Below are positions 11,864 through 21,411 of a stretch of DNA of 64,000 bases, piece by piece. This DNA comes from Diadema setosum (taxonomy: Eukaryota; Echinodermata; Echinoidea; Diadematoida; Diadematidae): contig NC_092689.1 of NCBI RefSeq assembly GCF_964275005.1, forward strand, positions 7,856,200-7,920,199, read 5' to 3'. The notes below the pieces were generated by a model. That model was not told the DNA's origin, did not search any database, and was given only the letters and a program-made list of their open reading frames with translations. The position numbers and the translations under genes are program-made. Position 1 is the stretch's first letter. Each line of letters begins with the position of its first letter.

Positions 11864-12100
11864 TGACATTTACTCCTGCGACAATAATTGCTCCCATGAA
11901 ATATCTGCACGCTGAGCCAAACATAAATTCTACCCACAAACATAACCCTAACCCTAATCATAATCCTCAAATCAAACTAAGTCTAAAACCCTACCACAAC
12001 CCTAACCCTTGCTTGCCTAACCCTAACCATGGACCTTAGGTCCATGCCCTAACCCAAAGTCCTTGGAGACCGGAGCAATGTCGCAGGAGCAAATTTCACC
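11864..12100. mobile_element. Small MITE with telomere-like CCCTAA core
   Basis: Inverted ends read TTTACTCCTGCGACAATAAT on the left and, in reverse complement, TTTGCTCCTGCGACATTGCT on the right. The centre holds degenerate CCCTAA repeats (11940-12020), so this is a repeat family rather than a relic telomere. No coding potential. Confidence 0.55.
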
Positions 12101-12319
12101 ACGTAGTAGAACCCCTGAAGATGAGGAATGTGGGCTACAAGCACTGGCGCATGGATCACATGTTCCCATCACAGTTCTTGTCTTTTTTGGCTAGAAGATG
12201 GATCTTCCCATGTGTCGTGTCAGGGCGTCTGAAAATTCATAAAGTTCAATTTGTTGCGAGTCAGTCGTCTATTGTGGAAATCTGATGGAGAAGGGACATT
12301 AGAGTTATGATAGACTTAC

Positions 12320-12364
12320 CAGTTTCATCCATGCTGCTCCACTGATCACTTGTTGACGAAGGTC
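12320..12364 (-). pseudogene. Receptor pseudogene exon 3 (45 bp)
   Basis: Exactly 45 bp between AG and GTAAGT, encoding DLRQQVISGAAWMKL. It joins the preceding exon in phase 0. A 45-bp exon 3 coding for the beta1-beta2 turn with a conserved Trp is characteristic of nAChR genes. Confidence 0.85.
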
Positions 12365-12677
12365 CTGTGGATGTATGATGTTGATACAGATTAGCAATGA
12401 TTATGATCATGTCGGACATGTTAGTCATGATCAGTCTCGGTCTATGCTCACGAGCGAATGCTGGTTTGAATCCCATTCAGGGATGTAGAGTCTTTCGGCA
12501 TACGAACTGTACCAAGTATCAACAATTAAAGTCAGAATTTTTTGTTTGGCATGTCATCGAAATGTTACAAAACTGATACTTTTAAATAATTGGAACGAGC
12601 CCTGACTTACTTTCTTAAAATGCAATCTAGAGATATAAACATCCGTTTGGATATATTCGTGCAAATGTGCAGGCATG

Positions 12678-12701
12678 TGTGTTTGTGTGTGTGTGTGTGC
12701 G
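12678..12701. repeat. (GT)n microsatellite
   Basis: Short pure GT run inside the intron of the receptor pseudogene. Confidence 0.8.
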
Positions 12702-12962
12702 AAAACAAGGAACCTCGATAATGATACATTATGTATATAAATACATATATGTATATATGTATTTTTTTCTTTTTTTATTAATAATGGTATTTTCACAACC
12801 AGTAACAACAGAAGATATCTAGTTTTTTTCATAGCAACTGATTAGGCATTCTACGTCTTTTACAACATTCCTCTACTTTACATTTAGAATACGTATCAGT
12901 TAAATTGTTAGCAACGTCATGTGTAAAGCTCATTTTATCCTTTCTTATCAAACACGACTTAC

Positions 12963-13108
12963 AAGATCGAAGAGTTTGAACAAGACGAACTGTATGTCAA
13001 TGTCTGTAGAGTCGTTCGCAGCTCTGGCGGGTCTGACGCGGGGGTCGTAACCCAAGTCCAAGAGGTCTCGGACCAGCTGTTCGTCAGCAGATATGGCACC
13101 ATGCGACC
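12963..13108 (-). pseudogene. Receptor pseudogene exon 2 (N-terminal extracellular helix)
   Basis: Acceptor CACAG at its start and donor GTAAGT at its end. The 146 bp read SHGAISADEQLVRDLLDLGY, continuing DPRVRPARAANDSTDIDIQF. This matches the nAChR pattern of helix, Y-x-P-x-V-R-P, then first beta strand. One asparagine-linked glycosylation sequon (NDS) is present. This exon is still open. Confidence 0.85.
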
Positions 13109-13228
13109 CTGTGATGACATGTTAACATACTGTTGCTTCATGATTGTATTCAACGATCGATATTATTTATCTTAGAAAAAAATGAACCCATCATAACTCA
13201 ACTGATATTCTCTTTATTGACAGCGTAA

Positions 13229-13262
<34 letters not shown>

Positions 13263-13269
13263 AGAGGTA

Positions 13270-13860
13270 TCCAAATGAAACTTGACATGTATAATTATGT
13301 ACGAGTGGACGAAGGTGTGCATATCAAGTTTTTGGCGCACATGCTCAAGGTCACAGGTCAAGGTCAAATGCTCAAAATTTCACTATTTCCCTCATATCTA
13401 TGCAATGTCTGATGATGTTTTCTTGAGACTTAGTGTATACATGAACTACCAAAGAATAATTCTCCTGAGAGAGTTTTGGGTCGTGAGGTCAAAGGTCAAA
13501 GGTAAATGGTCAAGTGAAAATCTTAAAATTTCGCTTTTTCTCCATATCTCCCAAATGTTTCAAGGTATCTTCATGGAACTTAATACATATGCATGTACTA
13601 AAGGTCAGGTAAAAGGTCAGGGGTCAAAGGTCAAGGTCAACTCCTCAAAATTACACCATTTCCCTCTTATCTTTGCAATGCCAGCAGGATTTTTCTTGAA
13701 ACTTAGTGTATGCGTGCATTACAAAAAAGAGATTTCTTGGAAGTGTATTGCCAAAAGGTCAATGGTCAAGTGAAAGTGCTAAATTTCACTTTTTCTTTAG
13801 ACTTGTAAAAGGGTCAAAATTCAAGTAAAAATCCTCAAATACCCACATACATGCACTCTT
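13270..13860. repeat. Degenerate tandem repeat rich in AGGTCA
   Basis: Four units of about 120-150 bp can be aligned on the word CTCAAAATTTCAC followed by CCATATCT-like sequence (starts near 13371, 13522, 13644 and 13777). Each carries AGGTCA copies, about ten in all, in DR0 and DR1 spacings such as AGGTCAAAGGTCA. A long open frame over the block is a by-product of the repeat. Immediately upstream is a poly-A run (13231-13260). Confidence 0.65.
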
Positions 13861-14149
13861 AGACAATAATAGCCATTCATCCAGTTGTAGTTCAAGGAAA
13901 GTGAACATTCAACATATTTGTGACAAACCTATCATAATATTATGCCAATTTATGTGAAACTGTCGTCACACATTGTCAAGACATTGTACTACAATGTATA
14001 TACTAGGAAAACCATGCATTATGGCCGATACCAGTCGCCATAGCGACATTTCTAGTTTGAAAATGCACTGGTTCAGACTGGATAAAGAAAAGCAAGGCAG
14101 ACTCGGGGAGAAGTAGCCGCAGGAACACGACTTGTTGGAAAGTTCTTAA

Positions 14150-14705
14150 AGGACAAGTCCACCTTTATATACATGTGGAATGAGTGAAGGCAACAATATT
14201 AGTAGAACACATCAGTGAAAGTTTTGGGAAAATCGGACAATCCGTTCAAAAGTTATGAATTTTTAATGTGTCTGCGCAGTCACTGCTGGATGAGAAGACT
14301 ACTACAGTGTATGATATCACATGCGTACAACGATATAAGGAAAATAAAAAGAGAATTTCACAAAACGTTACTTTTTTAATAAAGTGCTCATTTCTTCGAC
14401 TTGTTACTGACGTATGTTAAGGGTAATATTATTCCCCCTGCCTTCTGAAAGGGAGAAGTCGAGTGTTCTTTTGTTATGCGAGAAAAATGGAAATATGTTG
14501 AATTTTCTTTTTTCTTTAATATTGTTGTACACATGTGACATCACAAGCTATAGTAGTCTTCTCATCCAGTCGTGACTGAGCAGAAACATCAAAAATTCAT
14601 AACTTTTGAACGGACTGTCCGATTTTCCTCAAACTCTCACTGATGTGTTCTACTAATATTGCTGCATTCACTCAACCCACGTGTATATGAAGGGGAACTT
14701 GTCCT
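14150..14705. mobile_element. Long-TIR MITE with TTAA duplication (family B, copy 1)
   Basis: TTAA flanks both ends (14146-14149 and 14706-14709). The termini are AGGACAAGT/ACTTGTCCT, and the inverted arms remain similar for roughly 190 bp (GTAGAACACATCAGTGA, TCCGTTCAAAAGTTATGAA, GGATGAGAAGACTAC on each arm). The centre is short and non-coding. Kolobok or piggyBac-like by its TTAA target; family inferred. Confidence 0.85.
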
Positions 14706-15033
14706 TTAAACTTACGGAAACATTTGGCGAGTATGAGATTGTCCCAACATGAAACAGGATAATCTTCCAGCTGACCTTCTGCTTTTTGTATTTCAGGATG
14801 ATCTTCCAGACACCCTAATTGTACCATGACTCAAACGATAGGTTATCCCGACAGATTACAGAATTCGGCTGCACAATAGTAAACCTATACAGACTGTACC
14901 ACAGAATGATAATCCAGCTCCTAACAGCCAGATACGGGAATCTGAGTTGAAGTTGAGATATGTTTCATCTATGAATACATACACTACAATGTATAAACTT
15001 TTCCTTCGTACGGTCATCCTTGAGTTGTCTCAA

Positions 15034-15598
15034 TGAACAGTTCCACTTTCGTAAACATAAGGATTGAGAGAATGCAGCAGTATCAGTAGAACACATCAGT
15101 GAAAGTTTGATGAAAATTGGACAATCCGTTCAAATGTTATGAATTTTTGAAGTTTCAGCGCAGCCATCGCTGGATGAGAAGACTGCTACAGCTTGTGATG
15201 TCATGTGCGTAGAACGATGTATAAAAGAAAATTCAACATACAATGTATTTTCACTTTTCTCACAACAGCACTTGACTTGCCTCTTTCAGAAGGTAGGTAA
15301 TATTACCCATAATTATGTCAGAGGCAAGTTGAAGGACTGTGTTCTTTTTTCAGAAAAAAAAATTGTGGAATTCTGTTTATTTTCCTTATACATTGTATTG
15401 TTCTACGCATGTGACATCATATAATGTAGTACATATAGTCTTCTCATCCAGCAGTGACTATGCAGAAACTTTAAAAATTCATAACTTTTGAACAGATTGT
15501 CCGATTTTCCTCAAACTTTCCATGATGTGTTCTACTAATACATTGTGTTGGTGCAATCACTCAATCCTTATGTACGTATATGAAGGTACACTTGTCCT
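15034..15598. mobile_element. Long-TIR MITE (family B, copy 2, decayed left end)
   Basis: Same arms as the copy 330 bp upstream (CAGTAGAACACATCAGTGAA and GGATGAGAAGACTGC on the left, TCTTCTCATCCAGCAGTGAC on the right) and the right terminus ACTTGTCCT. The left end is degenerate (GAACAGTTCCACTTTC) and the flanking TTAA is lost. Both copies share orientation-symmetric arms, so close insertion or local duplication cannot be told apart. Confidence 0.8.
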
Positions 15599-16672
15599 TT
15601 CATTAAATATAATGATGCATCGTGCCAATCTTCATCCCCAAGCTCTATTTACATGGCCTTTACAGGTATTCTTTTTCCTTTTTCTGTGAATTTATTTCAA
15701 CCTTACAAACTGTGCAGTATTTCCTGTCATGAGTTTCCCCTGACATGCATAATGCAGACATTGTATATCACACTGACAGACACATATAGAAGAAGCATTG
15801 CTTTCACACACTGACTGTAAACCATGCTGTACTTTAATGACCTGGGCATTGCCGATTACAGAGCAATATCAAGTATACATTCCATCAACAATTCACTGAT
15901 CACTGGTTCTGTAATCTGATTGATTCTTATAATCGCTCCACCATCACTTTGTGAATTCGGCTTAGCCGGTACACTGTACATAGTGTATTCAAGACACACA
16001 ACTTTTCTCTTTTGGTGCTTTTTTTTTTCTGACATATTGCTTCATAAGCAGCTACCCATCACCATGACATCCGACATCTAGTGGACAATTATTGAGAGTT
16101 TCACATGTTAACGATCAGAATTACATAGCAGTCACATACAGAATTTCAGGCAAAAATAAAAATCTATATTTACATTGAAAACAGCTTGTTCAGTACTGAT
16201 TCATAACAACCTTTACGGGGACAGACAAAAAAAAAAGAAAAAAAAAAGAAGAAATGAGATGAGAAAAGTGTAATAATTTTAGGTATGGCACACTTCAACT
16301 CTTCCACTGCATCCTGCAGTAACACTTTGTTGCTTTCATGGTTGCTACATTTTCCTGCTTTATATTTCTCAGGATGTTCAAGGACAAACAAAACAAAGAA
16401 TCTGAAGTACAGTAAGCTGTAAGATAAAAGTAAAACAATTTTTTTTCCTTTAAATTCATCACAATTTCTACACTCTGGAATTATAATCATTGTATATGCA
16501 CAGTGTCAGTACTTCTTGGACACCCAACATAATGCGTCTAATCCACAATAAAATTGTCTCCAAACTTTCCTTCTGTCATGGTCTGAATGCTCTACAGTTC
16601 ACACATGATACAAAGTCTCTTTTTCATGATCTGGCAGAAATAGAGGTATACATAATAAAGAGGGATTCCTAA

Positions 16673-16711
16673 GAATCCCCTCCCCCCCTTTTTTTTTTGG
16701 GGGGGGGGGGC
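16673..16711. repeat. C-run/T-run/G-run homopolymer block
   Basis: A C-rich run, about ten T and about twelve G stand end to end, so the C and G runs can pair across a T loop. Confidence 0.8.
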
Positions 16712-18940
16712 ATAATTTGGCTCCATGAACTAATACATTGTTTACTTGTACAGCTCAAAACAATCAGAGCAATGTCTGCAAATTACTGCAGCTAACTTTG
16801 CTGCCTCACCGTTTCTTGCAGTCTTGAGTGACATGTGTATTGTACTTCTTGTGGGTTGCGTGCCATTAACAGAGCAGACAGGATGAAAAATACAATTCTC
16901 TTTTACACCAATGCTTCAAATATGATGCTGGGTGACCCAGTGACGCACCTTGCCAGGCATGATATTGTATGAGGCCTGCACAGAATTCTCTATAAGTTCC
17001 TGTCACGCATGTGGACAGCATGGAGATAAAGAACAAAACCTGTGACCTACAGAGGGAGCACTAGTGCATGACATACAAGACATCACAGTAAAATGCTTTC
17101 AGGCATCAAACTAATTTCTGAGTTTCATGGTTTAATAAAAAATGCATCAGTACAATTACAGCATTTCATTCAACAACATGATCCATGAGGGGAAAAAAAA
17201 ATTATGTTATTTGCAGCATGGAAAATGTTGATCTGATAAGTAAAGTGTCCGATCATCAGCTATTCATTCATACCAAGTAGTGTCTAATTAGACTTCAGGA
17301 GAACACCACCGTTATTTTGTTTGTGCCTGTTAAAGACAGAGTAGTAAAACATAACATTCTGGGTACACAATCTGAAAACACTCAAGATGACATAAAGTTA
17401 TCTCATTTTACACTCTGGAAGATACATACAGAATGAAGTAACAAAATGAATGATAGAACTTAGAACTGTAAATCTAATACAAAAAGAATAGTTTATCTTG
17501 TGACTTGAAATACCAAGAGTCTATATTTAATTAGAATAATCTAAAAACCTCATCAATTCAGCAATATCTGACCAGACTGAACACATAATACTACATTTAC
17601 ATTATAATGGCTTCAAGGTATCAAATTTGATTACTTAGCAACATGCAGTTATATTGTTCCTGGTATATGACTTGTTCTTCATTTGTAAACACATTTGTGA
17701 CAAATCAAGTTAATAAATGCAGTTTTTATACCAAACATATTTCAGCACCAGGTTATTATCACAAATTTAAAAAAGATATGGTAATCAGCTCACAAAATAT
17801 GCCACAACACCAAATTTCATCATAATTGTCAAGTGAGAACTGAAAGAGATTTATTAAACCTATAATTACCTATGCCTAATTATCTTAAAATTAATAATAA
17901 ACAGAATATCACTTCTAGTGTACTAATAACAATCATTATATCATATCTTCACAGAACCACAATGATATTCAGCTTGTATACTTCATTTTTTCATCTTTCT
18001 TTAAAGATCCTGTTTACCTTTGGGAGCAGTGATTAAAAAAAAGTTCAAGATGTCACATTTGATGCATATGTGTAGGTCTGTTGTATCCCAAAACATCCTA
18101 TCATATGAAATTTCACAATGAAACCTAAAATGTAAGGAGATATCAGTATTTGTGACATTAAACCATAACTGTAGACGGTTTAGTCTGGCAAAATTTTTAT
18201 TATAACTATTGTTCACATTCTGTCTATTTAACAATACTTAACATATATTATATGGATTTAAAATTTTACAGTGGTTGTTTCTATCCCAAACTCACATTTT
18301 GGAACTATTTTAAAGCACTAATGCTGGGTTTTTGTTCATCTGCAAATGGTAAATTATGCCTTTAAACTGTCCATTGTCCTTAAAATGGTACTTTCATGGG
18401 CATGTAGTGAGCTTGCACAAAACAAGTAACTGATTGCAGACCTCAGACCACTGGCCATAAATGGCTTTATTACACAAGTCTTCATTACCTCATGTACTAG
18501 AAAACAATGCAATCTGAGTATCTATCACAAAGTAAAAGTGCTGTCCTATGGAGGTCATTGAGCAATTTTCAAATGACAAGCGAACAACATGAGTGTAGTT
18601 CAACATCTTTTTCAAGTTCATGGTATGTCATAGTTACATTTCAGATTGCACAAGCACACACCATCTCCCGTATTATCCCCTAGTGAGCAGTCAAGCGCTA
18701 CATTTCACTTGTTAGCAAAAACAAAGAGGTGCAATTGTCACATGGATTATTGAGCATTACAGATTTCATCATTCAAATTTCGGTCGAATACAACCATGTC
18801 AGCATTATCCGCACGCTCCACACAAACCCGACGCCACTCCCCGTTTGTTTACTCTCTGTTAAATTTTTCCCAATCACAGAGATTTGACTGATTCTTCCCC
18901 CGATTCGGACTGAGAGATGAAGTCTCTTATGATAATAATT

Positions 18941-19168
18941 AATAAGGTCTTATTTACCCAGGGTAGCCTCCTCAGTGTTGCCACTGCTCTACCAGAGGGC
19001 CCTGCCATTATCATTACCCTAGCATTGGCAGGTAGTACCCATTTATACACCTAGGTTGAGAGGGACATGGTGGGTAAAACATCTTGTCCAAGGACGTATG
19101 CACTGGGCAGGACTCGAACTCCGGTCCTCTGATCGGGAGTCTGGAGTCTTATCCACTATGCCACATCA
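18941..19168 (-). mobile_element. tRNA-derived SINE, copy 1
   Basis: On the minus strand the head has an A box TGGCATAGTGG (19163-19153) and a B box within GGAGTTCGAGTCC (19122-19110), the RNA polymerase III promoter of tRNA-like SINEs. The body matches the second copy at 38513-38743, and both end in AATAAGACCTTAT. About 230 bp, non-coding. Confidence 0.8.
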
Positions 19169-20957
19169 CCCTCCTTAAATATATGAATGCAAAGAGGAAA
19201 GAAAAATTCTCCTATCTGACCCTCACAAACACATCCAATCAGAATTACTGAACAGACCATCACATGTTCTGAATAACATGAACAAAGGCAAGGTATTGCA
19301 ATGCGTATTTGTGTGGTTTGCAAACAGAAGGTGGTCATGAAAGAGCTTCAGTCATGTAGCTCACACTATGGATGGCAATAGTCCACTGCAGACATAAATT
19401 GTGCTATACAAAATGCCTTATGCACGTCATTTCTCCATATCATGGCACCTGGGCCTTTTCACAGAGCTGTTCGTAAAAGTTACGCACGACTTTACGAACG
19501 ACTTGAATATGGCAAGCAAATGGGTTATACCTAATCATTGTTTAATTTCAATAGCAAAAGTTGAAATTTGTAGATGATAATGTTTATTCTTACATGTTAA
19601 CACTTGTTTAAGTTGAACATGTATTTTTGACCTACTGTAGATGAAATATTGACACACAACAATAATTTGTTAAAATGCAAGGGGAAAAAAATGGGTGCAC
19701 ATTACTGGCACTTCATATTCCAGGCGTTCGTGAAATCATGCATAATTTTAAGAACAACTTTATGAAACAGGGCCCTGATGAACCTCAATCAAGAAATCAC
19801 AGTCCATTGTTACAAAAATCTGTCTTCATATTTCGTCATACCCCACACAGAATATAATGTAGAATATATTTCCTGTTGTGGACCTTTACATCAGAAAATA
19901 CCTGCAATCCCACTCAATCTGTTGGAGCATGGTACGGTAAATAACAAAACACACACACACACACACACACAAAGAAAAAAACACTGACAAACTTCCAATG
20001 TTTTCCCACTCATCTCAGAATTGTTTGAATGAATTTAAAATCAACACAAAACTTACTTGGATTGAAAACTCAATTCCTGATATAATCTGATGAAACACTA
20101 TCCATCCTAATAAAGAAATGATCAAACTGTGAAACATTTATCACATATTCATGAGTGCACCAACAAGTTGTCGGCCTTACACTGGTTTTCAACAATTAAT
20201 CAGATAAATCAAATATATCAGAACAGATTTTTGTGAGCTTTAACACTGTGGTTAGTTGTCTATCTGTCATCCTCTGTGAGGATATACACTTCTTGTAATA
20301 AGATAATTCTGAGCGAATAGTTTTTCTTTCATGCATTCCTGTGACACTGAATATGTTGGCTGTAACAGCAATACAACAGAAAAGCTGTCATACAAAACAT
20401 TTTTACGCTCTTGATGTAAAACTATCATTGCACTTGTTTAAATATATTTTACAAAAAAACTCATCAAGGAACACAGGAAAAAGCTGCTGCTTGCTAAACC
20501 AATTACACATTGATCTTCTTAACACTTTATATTTTCAAATACAGAATTGTCAATACTTTATTTGCAATTTCTCTCATTTTACAAAATGGGACTCATTTGA
20601 TTCTATTTGTATTTGTAGCTATCAATGAAGGTCACTTGTTAAAATAAAACAAATACTGTTAGATAAAAAACAAACAAACATGATTTGATAATGCATGTAT
20701 GGTAAAGCACATACAATGTAATGATGCATCATTTTATCACGACTTGTATGACTCATACAATGAATGATTGATTAAAACACTAGAAAATATCTGATCTCTC
20801 ATGTACAAAGATTGACAAGGAACACAAAGGCAAAATAAAAAGGAGCAAAACACAATATTTCAACAGCATGTATTAGTATGCAAGTAATTAGCATCTAGAA
20901 CACACAAACAAAAATAGACACTTGTTTTCTTGTACGTGGAAAGCCCATATCACTGAC

Positions 20958-20963
20958 TTTATT
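20958..20963 (-). terminator. Candidate polyadenylation signal of the transporter gene
   Basis: AATAAA on the minus strand about 450 bases after the transporter stop codon. It is the nearest such hexamer; others lie farther downstream. Confidence 0.35.
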
Positions 20964-21307
20964 AGTAAAAACTCATAACTCAAAAAAAAAAAAAATGGCA
21001 CATATTAACAGTTTCATGTAAAACTCATTCACTTTTTTCCCCATAAGCGACTGTAATAAACCTCAGCTCGTGGCATACAGGAAATACTGTCAACTTGGAA
21101 AAGTTATTTATAAATGTGTATGCCAACTTAATGCAAACACTACACAAATATCTGACATGTGCTTCACAACTACAAAAAGTAACAGTGTAAAGACAGGAGG
21201 AATGGCCGCTGTGACAGAGGCACCAACAGACAGCTGTACCCCTGAAGCAGTCGCCCAGATCGGAGCACACTGCATGGGGGATGCACACCCCTTACATGAA
21301 GACTTCT

Positions 21308-21366
21308 TGAAACTCAACTTGAACTTGAACAACTTGAAAATCAACTTGAACTTGAACAACTTGAAA
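21308..21366. repeat. Short tandem duplication in the presumed 3' UTR
   Basis: AACTTGAACTTGAACAACTT and its continuation occur twice in a row, 48-104 bases after the transporter stop codon on the minus strand. Confidence 0.7.
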
Positions 21367-21411
21367 CTCTGGATCACTGCACTGACGGCGAGATGGTGTC
21401 TCTACCTTCAC

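Larger units (their letters stand above)
4412..13108 (-). pseudogene. Nicotinic acetylcholine receptor-like (Cys-loop) subunit pseudogene
   Basis: Remains of a pentameric cation-channel subunit. From N- to C-terminus: an N-terminal helix exon (DEQLVRDLL..YDPRVRP), a 45-bp exon (DLRQQVISGAAWMKL), a 110-bp exon starting AWNDYRLS, a Cys-loop (YC...FPFDKHAC), pre-M1 and M1 (NRRPKYFVLNLLLP), then M2-M3 (ESGEKLSTAVSLLLGVVVFQ). Exon sizes of 146, 45 and 110 bp are those of nAChR exons 2 to 4, so this is not a processed copy. Breaks: a TAG codon in the 110-bp exon, frame changes near 8505, 8435 and 8300, a transposon nest in M1, and a stop soon after M3. The GEKLS start of M2 is of the cation-selective kind. 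The signal-peptide exon and M4 were not found. The Cys-loop family call is firm; the exact subunit class is not. Confidence 0.88.
15599..21411. other. Repeat-poor AT-rich stretch downstream of the transporter; possible long 3' UTR
   Basis: Apart from one SINE and a few homopolymers, nothing mobile is recognised in 5.8 kb, in contrast to the rest of the window. Open frames are short and without known motifs. It lies directly 3' of the minus-strand transporter. The nearest minus-strand AATAAA is at 20963-20958, with further ones near 20553, 19580, 18463 and 17848, so a long or alternatively ended 3' UTR is possible but unproven. Confidence 0.4.

Noticed and set aside
11940-12040. Interstitial telomere or chromosome-fusion scar
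   Set aside because: CCCTAA repeats are few and degenerate and are enclosed by MITE-like inverted repeats.
13282-13773. 163-residue plus-strand frame
   Set aside because: It is a translation of the degenerate AGGTCA repeat; the peptide repeats with the DNA units and carries no known motif.
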